Source: an uncultured Verrucomicrobiota bacterium (lineage in GTDB: Bacteria; Verrucomicrobiota; Verrucomicrobiae; Opitutales; Opitutaceae). From it: a stretch of 5,004 bases of DNA. Below, piece after piece: positions 1 to 5,004 of this stretch. Position 1 is the first letter of the stretch. Every line of letters begins with the position of its first letter. A program made the translations under genes and the position numbers. The notes under the pieces are model-generated. The model was given only the letters and a program-made list of their open reading frames with translations. It did not search any database and was not told the origin of the DNA. The DNA is taken from NCBI GenBank assembly GCA_946481225.1, contig CAMLNJ010000277.1:1-5004 (forward strand), written 5' to 3'.

Positions 1-102
1 GGCGTGGTAAACGAGGCCGAGATGGCGGCGCACGAGTTCGGCGAAGGCGTCCTGCGAGCCTTCGGCGGCGTAGCGTTGGAGGAGGGCGGCGTCATCGTTC
101 AT
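1..102 (-). CDS. ECF-type sigma-70 factor, N-terminal fragment (paralogue of the sigma fusion at 2038-4710), cut by the window edge
   Basis: The ATG is at 102-100 and 34 codons are visible before the left edge. The protein begins MNDDAALLQRYAAEG and continues through FAELVRRHLGLVYHA, the start of sigma-70 region 2, which binds the core RNA polymerase. It matches the first 34 residues of the sigma fusion starting at 4710 at 29 of 34 positions. The DNA matches at 88 of 102 bases by my hand count. The start is supported by this paralogy and by the conserved 29-base block that sits 25 bases upstream of both ATGs. I see no strong Shine-Dalgarno sequence before this ATG, unlike the other copy. The rest of the gene lies outside the window. 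By analogy it probably also carries a membrane segment and a helical repeat domain, but that is inference; it could be a plain sigma factor. Confidence 0.85.
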   Translation of the reverse strand, partial: MNDDAALLQRYAAEGSQDAFAELVRRHLGLVYHA

Positions 103-126
103 CGGCGTTACGCTTGGTAATGGCCG

Positions 127-155
127 CCGAACGAGGAACCGAACACGGAAAATGA
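127..155 (-). promoter_or_regulatory. Conserved upstream block of the left sigma gene (TTCGG-N7-TTCGG)
   Basis: Read on the minus strand, this block holds two TTCGG boxes (143-139 and 131-127) with starts 12 bases apart, preceded by a TTTTCC tract. The same block occurs at 4735-4763 with 25 of 29 bases identical and with the same 24-base gap to the ATG. A TTA triplet 6 bases after the second box is also shared. Flanking bases are much less alike, so the block looks constrained rather than merely a duplication remnant. It may be a promoter recognised by the sigma factors themselves, an operator, or part of the mRNA leader. I cannot assign -35 and -10 elements with confidence. Confidence 0.5.
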
Positions 156-192
156 CGCGCGGTGGGTCGTCGCTTTCCGGCGGGAGAGACAA

Positions 193-209
193 GGGAGCTG
201 GAAGCTCCC
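193..209. repeat. Perfect 7-bp hairpin (GGGAGCT / AGCTCCC)
   Basis: GGGAGCT at 193-199 pairs perfectly with AGCTCCC at 203-209 across a 3-base loop. It sits in the gap between the stop of the sigma-less paralogue (272) and the next sigma gene (102). No T-run follows on either strand, so it is a poor fit for an intrinsic terminator. It resembles a short dispersed intergenic palindrome of the REP type, but the window holds only one copy, so the repeat status is unproven. Confidence 0.45.
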
Positions 210-223
210 GCTACTCTTGGCGC

Positions 224-263
224 GTGGATGTCGAAACACGGGCGGAGGGACCCGCCCGTCCAC
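224..263. repeat. GC-rich compound palindrome, possible REP-like element or weak terminator
   Basis: CGGGCGG at 239-245 pairs with CCGCCCG at 252-258 across a 6-base loop. The stem then continues either as A238-T259 or, after a 10-base bulge, as GTGGA 224-228 with TCCAC 259-263. The element lies 9 bases beyond the stop codon at 272-274. That is the usual place for a terminator of the two-gene unit, and the strand read by those genes continues with GTTTCG after the short stem. The T-run is only three bases, so intrinsic termination would be weak. The compound architecture is more like a dispersed intergenic repeat. Confidence 0.45.
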
Positions 264-271
264 CTGAAATG

Positions 272-2041
272 CTACGGTGCCGCGAGGAGGGCGGCGGCTT
301 GCTCGGCGGTGAGGGCGTCGGATTTTTCGAGCCAGGCTTTTGCGGCGGGGCGGTCTTTGGCGAGCCAGTCGCGGAGGTGTTTGGTCACGTATTCGAGGCG
401 CAGGGCGGGGTCCGCGAGCTGCGCGTAGAGGTCCGCGGTGGCGGCGCGAGGCGCGGCTTCCACGCCCGAAGTGGCGAGGGACTTGAGGTAGATGCCGCGC
501 GAATAGGGCTCGGCAACCTGTTCGGCCCAGCGTAGGGCGGCGACCGGATCCTGGCGCGACCATGCATGGAAAATCCTCGAGTCGCCGTCGTAGGGCGGGT
601 AGCCAAAGGCCTCGTTTTGGGACATTCTCCAGCGGTGGGCGGCGCCGGGATCGGTCTTTGCCCAGGCATCGGAGATGGTTCGGCGGGCGGCGATCTTGGT
701 CTGGGGGTCTTGCAGGGCCTGATACTCGGCGATGGCGGTGGCGGGCTCGGTGAGGGCGATGGTGGCGAGGATGGCGGCGTGGGTCTGGACCGTGGCGGCT
801 TTGACGCCTGGATCGTCGGCGTGTTGATGGATCCAGGCGAGGGCGGCGGAGGGGGCGCGGGTTGCCCATTCGCTGAGAGCGTTGGAGAGAGCGAGGGTGC
901 GGTCTCGGCTGTCGGCGCGGGCGAGGGCGAAGGGAAGCCCTTTTTCAGGGTGGTCCAAGTCGGGGCTGCGGGAGGCTTTCTCCAGCATCTGGGCGCGCAA
1001 GGAGGCGTCTTGGATTTTGGCGAGCCATTGTAACGCGGCGTCGGAATCGCGGGCGCCCCAATAGGAAAAAAGTTCGGCGAGCGAGGCCTGGTTTCGCGGG
1101 ATGTCGGGGTGGGCCTGGAGCGTGGCGAGAAGGGACTGGGCCATGACGGAGTCGTTTTTCGCCAAGTGCCAGAGCGCATCGAACCAAGAGGAGGCGTCGG
1201 CTTGGGTCTCGCCGGCCAGCCATCGCAGGGCGGCGGCGGGGTCGTGCCGCACCCAGCGGGTAAGGGGCGTCCTTACCGCCCTAAATCCGCCGCCCCCTGG
1301 CTGGAAACGGCCGGAGCCAAAGGCGCGGAGGGCGGAGGCGGGATCGGACTCGGCGAGGGCCTCGAGGAGGTCGTTGAGGACGGCGTCGAGGAAGTGTTTG
1401 TCACGGGAAGAGGCGAGATCGTAGGCGCGTCGGGGGTCCTGGCGGGCGAGGGCGGGAAGGACGATGCGGGCGATACTCTCCGCGAGTTCTTCGTCGGGCA
1501 GGGCGCAGGCCCAGGTGGAGACGGCGAGGGGATCGAGCGCGACCCAAGCGTGTGCGGCGAGGGTCGCGAGTTTGTCCCGATACCAGTCGGGGGATTCGGC
1601 GAGGGTGGCGACCCACCTGGCGGCGGCGGGGGCGTCGAGCTCGGTCCAGGCGGTGAAGGCGATGGTGAGCAAGGGGCGGTCCGCGAAGTCGGCGGATGCG
1701 AAGAGCGGATCGAGCAGGCGGGGAAACGATTGGGCGGACAGACGGGCGAGCAGGGCGCGGAGGGTATCGAGGCGGGTGGCGGCGTCGGCGGGCGAGCCAT
1801 CGGGGGCGCGCAGGGCCAGCCAGGCGTCGATGGCGACGGCAAGCGTGGCGGCGGGGAGGGGCGGCGGGCGCAAGGATTCGCGCCAAGCCCAGGGCGGCAA
1901 CGTGGGCTGAGCCGGAGCGACGGCGGCCGCAGGCGGCGCGGGGGGAGCGGAAGCCCGGCGGGAGAGGAGCCAGGCGGTGGCGCCGAGGGCGAGACCGACG
2001 GCGAAGAACGGGGCGAGGGCGCGGAGGGCGGGGCGGCTCAT
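272..2041 (-). CDS. Membrane-anchored helical-repeat protein, sigma-less paralogue of the upstream sigma fusion
   Basis: This 589-residue protein has no recognised named family. Residues 8-26 (core AVGLALGATAWLL) form one hydrophobic segment flanked by Arg on both sides, followed by a Pro/Ala linker (about 30-60). The rest is an Ala/Leu/Trp-rich array with repeats near residues 136, 170, 202, 233, 267, 297, 332, 396, 432, 464, 498 and 564, typically DPxAALxWL, about 33 residues apart. This suggests an alpha-solenoid, probably a binding surface outside the cytoplasm. The domain aligns with residues 316-890 of the upstream protein from end to end, including the tail (AWLEKSDALTAEQ against AWLDTHDALTPEQ). 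The ATG at 2041 overlaps the upstream stop (ATGA) and no Shine-Dalgarno is visible, so translation is probably coupled. The open frame continues to 2626, but that part is Arg/Pro-rich shadow of the upstream gene. Topology is uncertain because charges flank both sides of the anchor. It ends in TAG. Confidence 0.9.
   Translation of the reverse strand: MSRPALRALAPFFAVGLALGATAWLLSRRASAPPAPPAAAVAPAQPTLPPWAWRESLRPPPLPAATLAVAIDAWLALRAPDGSPADAATRLDTLRALLARLSAQSFPRLLDPLFASADFADRPLLTIAFTAWTELDAPAAARWVATLAESPDWYRDKLATLAAHAWVALDPLAVSTWACALPDEELAESIARIVLPALARQDPRRAYDLASSRDKHFLDAVLNDLLEALAESDPASALRAFGSGRFQPGGGGFRAVRTPLTRWVRHDPAAALRWLAGETQADASSWFDALWHLAKNDSVMAQSLLATLQAHPDIPRNQASLAELFSYWGARDSDAALQWLAKIQDASLRAQMLEKASRSPDLDHPEKGLPFALARADSRDRTLALSNALSEWATRAPSAALAWIHQHADDPGVKAATVQTHAAILATIALTEPATAIAEYQALQDPQTKIAARRTISDAWAKTDPGAAHRWRMSQNEAFGYPPYDGDSRIFHAWSRQDPVAALRWAEQVAEPYSRGIYLKSLATSGVEAAPRAATADLYAQLADPALRLEYVTKHLRDWLAKDRPAAKAWLEKSDALTAEQAAALLAAP
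1256..1297. repeat. Palindrome inside the paralogue CDS encoding a Gly-rich patch
   Basis: GGTAAGG at 1259-1265 pairs perfectly with CCTTACC at 1271-1277 across a 5-base loop. An alternative stem is GGGCG 1265-1269 with CGCCC 1277-1281. The segment encodes residues 249-262, GGGGFRAVRTPLTR, which are unlike the surrounding Ala/Trp helical repeats and have no clear counterpart in the upstream paralogue. The reading frame stays open through it. It may be an in-frame insertion of a small palindromic element, or simply a variable loop. Confidence 0.35.
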
Positions 2042-4710
2042 CGGGGGGCGGGAAGCGAAGAGGAGCGCTGGGCGTTTACCTCGGCTTGGTTGAGAAGTTT
2101 GGCGGTTTGTTCGGGGGTGAGGGCGTCGTGGGTGTCGAGCCAGGCGCGGGCGGCGGGCGGATCTTTTTGCAGCCAGTGGAAGACAAGTTCTTCGAGGTTT
2201 TGGGCGCGAGTCGCGGGGTTCCTGATCTGCGCGAGCAGATCGGCCTCCTGGTCCGGCGGACGTGCGTCGGTCGTGCTGATGACCGTGATGGCGAGCTGAC
2301 GCTGCGCAGGGTCGGGCAGCGTCTCGGCCCAGTGGAGGGCGGCGAGCGCATCTTTTTTCGCCCAGGCGCGGGTGGTCGCGGTCAGGGTGCGGTTTTGAGC
2401 GAGTGATTCCTCCGTGTGGCTGACGCTCCAGATCCCGTTTTCCGAGCCGGCCTGGACGCGCAGCTGCGAGCTCGTAAAGGACAGGTTGCTGAGCTGATCC
2501 GGAGGCGTGGCGGGGAGCCGTTCGGCATACCAGCGGGCGGCGGCGGCGGGGTCGGCCTTGGCCCAATTCTGGGCGAGGTCGGCGGCGGCGAGGGTCTTGA
2601 CCGGGCCTTCGGGCAACGCTTGCCAACGGGCGAGGCCGGCGGACGGATTGGTGGCGGCCAGGTCGCCGATGAGTTTGCCGTTCATGCGGGCGGCGACGCC
2701 GGCGAATTCCGGGGTATCGTGGGCTTTGAGCCAGGCGAGGGCGGCGTCGGGAGACGTTTGAGCCAAGGTGGATAGAATCTGGGTGATCTTGGCGTCGCGG
2801 TTTTCTCCGGGAGGGAGCCGAAGAATGAGCGGGAGGTAGCGTTCGGGTTGCCTGGTTTGAATGGCCATCGATTCCGCGCCCAGTTCCAGCAGCTGAATGC
2901 GCAGGGCGGAGTCGGACAGCGTGTCCAGCCAGACGAGGGCGGCGGCGGGGGCGCGGATCTGCCAGCTCTTGAGCAGGCGGCCGAGGTATTTGGACTGTTC
3001 GGGACGGTTGAGAAGGGCGCTGGCGACGACGCCCGGATCCGGAAGATTCAGCACTTCGCCGCCGGTGATGAGGTTCTCGAATTTGAACTGATCGAGCGAG
3101 GTGTCGGGTGGTGATTGGGCAAAGAGCCAGTCGAGGGCGGCGGCGGGGTTTTTTCTAAACCAGACGCCGAGGGCGGACTGGTAGGGGTGATCGAAACGGC
3201 CCTCGGCGAGGGCGGCGACGCCGAGGGATTGAAGGGTGGCGGCAGGGTCGTGGCGGGACCAGTTGAGGACGATGCGGTCTTTGGCTTTCTCGAAGAAGTC
3301 CCCTCCGCGGGAGCGAGCGAGCGTAAGGGCTTGGGGGCCGTCGGTCGAGGCGAGGGCGAGGATGATGGTCCGGGCAAGATCGCCGACGAGCGCGGGGTCG
3401 GGCCGGGAGTCGGACCAGGCGTAGGCGGTGTCGAAGTCTCGCGCGGCCCAGGCGAGGGCGGCTTGGCGGAGGTAGGCAAGGCGGGTGCCGGCGTCGAGGG
3501 TCGCGCTCGGGACAATGGCGTCGGCCCAGCGCGCGGCGACGGGGGCTTCGCGCTCGGTCCAGACTTCGAAGGCGAGGCCGCGCAGGCGGTTTTCGGCCTG
3601 GCCGCCGCGGGATGCGAGGGCGTCGAGCAGATGGGTGAAGGACTCGGAAGGAAGAATGGTGAGCAGGCCGCGGAGCTGGGCGGCGCGGATGTTGAACGCG
3701 TTGGCGTCGGCGTCGGAGGGCAGCGGCGGGAGGGCGAGGTAGAGGGCGAGCGCGTCGGTGGCTTCGGCGGGGATGAGGCGCGGCGGGATCGTGAGGGTGG
3801 GGGCTGGAGCGGCGGCGGAGCTGGCGGCGGTCGAGGGCGACGGCCGAGGCGTGTTGGCGGGAGCGGCGGGCGACCGGGATTCCGCGGAGGAGGCGGGCGG
3901 CGTGGGGGCGGCGGCTGGAGGCGTTTGAGAAGACGGGGCAAGGGCGAAGCCGAGGGAGAGGGCGGTGACGGCGCCGCCGATCAAGACGGCGATTTTGGCG
4001 GCGTTCAGGGCGGCGAAGGTTCCGGTGGTGGTGGCGATCGTGGCTCCGGTCGTGACGACGGCGGCGGCGGAGAGGGCGGCGGAGGTGATGGAGGCGGCGA
4101 GGCCGGGCGGGGTGGCGGCGAGGGCGGGCTGGACGAGGGCGAGGGAGAGGGCGGCGGAGGTGGAGACAAGGCCGCGGCGGGCGAGGGCGGAGCGGAGTTT
4201 TTCGAGGGCGCGGTTTACGCGCACGCGGGCGGCGTCCTCGGTGACGTCGAGGGCGGCGGCGAGTTCGGCGTAGGAGCGGTTTTCAAGGAAGCGGAGGAGG
4301 ACGGCGGCGCGGTCGCGTTCGCCGAGAGACTGGAGGGCGTCGTCGATGAGCGGGCGGAGGCGTTCCCAGTCGGCGTCGGCTTCGGGAGCGAATTCCGCGC
4401 CGTTCATGGCGAAGGCCTCGTGTTCGCGGGCCCGGCGGCGTTGCTCGGCGCGGCGGATCTGGGTGGCGGCGAAGCGTGTCGCGGTGTGGAGCCAGGCGAC
4501 GAGGAGGGGGCGGCGGGAGAGGGCGTCGGCCTTGCGCGCGAGGTCGGTGAAAACGAGCTGGGCGATCTCCTCGGCGCGGTGCGGATCGCCGCCGGTCTGG
4601 CGGAGGGCGGCGTGGTAGACGAGGCCGAGATGGCGGCGCACCAGCTCGGAGAAGGCGTCTTGGGCGCCTTCGATGGCGTAGCGGCGGAGCAGCGAGGCGT
4701 CATCGTTCAT
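2038..4710 (-). CDS. ECF sigma-70 factor fused to a transmembrane segment and a helical-repeat sensor-like domain
   Basis: This protein has 890 residues, whereas a plain ECF sigma factor has about 160-220. Sigma region 2 spans about residues 18-95, with region 2.2 at RAEEIAQLVFTDLARK (45-60). Region 4 spans about 122-175, with a helix-turn-helix around SYAELAAALDVTEDAARVRVNRALEKLR that would contact the -35 element. Ala-rich segments follow (183-224), then a strong transmembrane stretch at about 238-258 (KIAVLIGGAVTALSLGFAL). Next come a Pro/Ala/Ser linker to about 310 and an alpha-solenoid-like domain (316-890). Its DPxAALxWL repeats lie near 389, 423, 457, 488, 521, 587, 653, 689, 720, 787 and 850. 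A Ser/Asn/Thr-rich stretch (about 738-778) breaks the array. No cysteine is visible. Lys before and no charge just after the membrane segment suggest sigma inside and repeats outside. Release of sigma by proteolysis or signalling is inference. The start is fixed by a GGAG 9 bases upstream and by matching the paralogue at 102. Confidence 0.92.
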   Translation of the reverse strand: MNDDASLLRRYAIEGAQDAFSELVRRHLGLVYHAALRQTGGDPHRAEEIAQLVFTDLARKADALSRRPLLVAWLHTATRFAATQIRRAEQRRRAREHEAFAMNGAEFAPEADADWERLRPLIDDALQSLGERDRAAVLLRFLENRSYAELAAALDVTEDAARVRVNRALEKLRSALARRGLVSTSAALSLALVQPALAATPPGLAASITSAALSAAAVVTTGATIATTTGTFAALNAAKIAVLIGGAVTALSLGFALAPSSQTPPAAAPTPPASSAESRSPAAPANTPRPSPSTAASSAAAPAPTLTIPPRLIPAEATDALALYLALPPLPSDADANAFNIRAAQLRGLLTILPSESFTHLLDALASRGGQAENRLRGLAFEVWTEREAPVAARWADAIVPSATLDAGTRLAYLRQAALAWAARDFDTAYAWSDSRPDPALVGDLARTIILALASTDGPQALTLARSRGGDFFEKAKDRIVLNWSRHDPAATLQSLGVAALAEGRFDHPYQSALGVWFRKNPAAALDWLFAQSPPDTSLDQFKFENLITGGEVLNLPDPGVVASALLNRPEQSKYLGRLLKSWQIRAPAAALVWLDTLSDSALRIQLLELGAESMAIQTRQPERYLPLILRLPPGENRDAKITQILSTLAQTSPDAALAWLKAHDTPEFAGVAARMNGKLIGDLAATNPSAGLARWQALPEGPVKTLAAADLAQNWAKADPAAAARWYAERLPATPPDQLSNLSFTSSQLRVQAGSENGIWSVSHTEESLAQNRTLTATTRAWAKKDALAALHWAETLPDPAQRQLAITVISTTDARPPDQEADLLAQIRNPATRAQNLEELVFHWLQKDPPAARAWLDTHDALTPEQTAKLLNQAEVNAQRSSSLPAPR

Positions 4711-4719
4711 GGGGTTTTA

Positions 4720-4723
4720 CTCC
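4720..4723 (-). promoter_or_regulatory. Ribosome binding site of the sigma fusion
   Basis: On the minus strand GGAG lies 9 bases before the ATG at 4710, a normal Shine-Dalgarno position. It supports this start for the 890-residue protein. The equivalent position before the left sigma gene (start 102) has no such motif, so the two copies may differ in translation strength. Confidence 0.6.
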
Positions 4724-4734
4724 ATTAACAGTCG

Positions 4735-4763
4735 CCGAAAGAGAAACCGAACAGGGAAAGTGA
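4735..4763 (-). promoter_or_regulatory. Conserved upstream block of the sigma fusion (TTCGG-N7-TTCGG)
   Basis: On the minus strand the two TTCGG boxes lie at 4751-4747 and 4739-4735, 12 bases apart, after a TTTCC tract. The block repeats 127-155 with four mismatches and at the same distance from its ATG. The conserved TTA that follows 6 bases later falls in TGTTAAT, which could serve as a -10-like sequence, but I see no matching consensus -35. The block begins only 20 bases after the stop of the preceding gene, so the sigma gene could be transcribed both from here and by read-through. Autoregulation by the sigma factor is a hypothesis. Confidence 0.5.
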
Positions 4764-4783
4764 AGGTCCGCCGCGGATTGTCG

Positions 4784-5004
4784 TTACCGAGTTTTCAACC
4801 TCACGTCGGAGATCCACGCGAAACCGAGGCGGCCGGGGCGAACATCGAGCTCGACGTGGTCGCCGTCGCGGACGCGTTGGAAATCGGAGGGCTGGATCCG
4901 AAGCCAGGTGATCGGCGGCGGTTCCGCCGAGGAAGAGGCGGATGCCGGGGCGGGGACGAGTTTGATCAGATGTGCGGACAGGCCTCGGCCGAGAAGGGAT
5001 GGTT
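4784..5004 (-). CDS. C-terminal end of an unrecognised protein, cut by the window edge
   Basis: An open minus-strand frame enters at the right edge and ends with TAA at 4786-4784, giving 72 visible codons from 5002; no start lies in the window. The fragment has a hydrophobic beginning (HLIKLVPAP), an Ala/Ser/Pro stretch, then ITWLRIQPSDFQRVRDGDHVEL followed by a tail ending FAWISDVRLKTR. Alternating hydrophobic residues and the DGDxVEL turn suggest beta strands. The WISDVRL ending is reminiscent of the last strand of jelly-roll or carbohydrate-binding-like domains, but this is only a resemblance. The frame has the codon pattern expected here, with G/C mostly in third positions, and one competing frame hits a stop early. 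It lies 73 bases upstream of the sigma fusion in the same direction. Whether it shares a transcript or a function with that gene is unknown. Confidence 0.65.
   Translation of the reverse strand, partial: PSLLGRGLSAHLIKLVPAPASASSSAEPPPITWLRIQPSDFQRVRDGDHVELDVRPGRLGFAWISDVRLKTR

Noticed and set aside
146..179. Imperfect hairpin CGGAAA / TTTCCG with an inner GACG / CGTC stem
   Set aside because: It overlaps the conserved regulatory block, but the partner arm is missing in the equivalent region near 4754-4783, so a shared structural role is not supported.
162..428. Plus-strand small ORF crossing the intergenic hairpins
   Set aside because: It runs through the palindromes and into the antisense of the paralogue. 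Its sequence is explained by those elements and there is no independent coding evidence.
1109..2299. Plus-strand open frame of 396 codons
   Set aside because: It is Gly-rich, of low complexity and antisense to two real genes; no domain or ribosome binding site supports it.
2042..2626. N-terminal extension of the paralogue ORF up to an ATG at 2626
   Set aside because: It would overlap the sigma fusion by about 590 bases. Its residues are Arg/Pro-rich as expected for a shadow frame, whereas the ATG at 2041 begins a sensible membrane anchor and forms an ATGA junction.
3115..4728. Long plus-strand open frame of 537 codons
   Set aside because: The product is almost entirely Gly/Glu/Arg-rich, lies antisense to the well-supported sigma fusion, and has no recognisable domain. 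It is a by-product of high GC content.
4764..4783. Possible terminator between the right-edge gene and the sigma fusion
   Set aside because: Only a 4-bp stem (TCCG/CGGA) is visible and no T-run follows.
1..5004. CRISPR array, tRNA, rRNA, insertion sequence or phage genes
   Set aside because: I found no regularly spaced direct repeats, no tRNA-like fold signature, no transposase-like protein and no phage-like domain. The only long direct repeat is the paralogous sigma gene start.

Overview
The window is very GC-rich and every gene I can support lies on the minus strand, read right to left. The protein style points to the phylum Verrucomicrobiota, probably an Opitutaceae-like member. The clues are an ECF-type sigma factor with an Ala-rich, membrane-spanning C-terminal extension and Ala/Trp-rich 'DPxAALxWL' helical repeats. 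This placement rests on family resemblance, not on a marker gene.

Layout in transcription order: (1) 5004-4784, the last 72 codons of an unrecognised gene that enters from the right edge. (2) 4783-4711, a 73-base gap holding a candidate regulatory block and a ribosome binding site. (3) 4710-2038, an 890-residue protein with an N-terminal ECF sigma factor (regions 2 and 4), a transmembrane segment, a Pro/Ala/Ser linker and a domain of about 575 residues made of ~33-residue helical repeats. (4) 2041-272, a 589-residue membrane-anchored paralogue of that repeat domain with no sigma part. Its ATG overlaps the stop of gene 3 in an ATGA junction. (5) 271-103, a 169-base gap with two perfect hairpins and a second copy of the regulatory block. 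(6) 102-1, the first 34 codons of a second sigma gene, nearly identical to the start of gene 3, running off the left edge.

Genes 3 and 4 look like one two-gene module, and gene 6 appears to open a second copy of at least its first gene. The two sigma ATGs are 4608 bases apart. Both are preceded by the same 29-base block (25 of 29 identical) at exactly the same distance from the ATG. The block contains two TTCGG boxes 12 bases apart.

My inference is a membrane-tethered sigma factor whose extracytoplasmic alpha-solenoid senses or binds something, with a translationally coupled sigma-less partner. The module would be repeated in tandem and each copy may be controlled through the shared upstream block. 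The stimulus, the release mechanism and the target genes cannot be read from this window.
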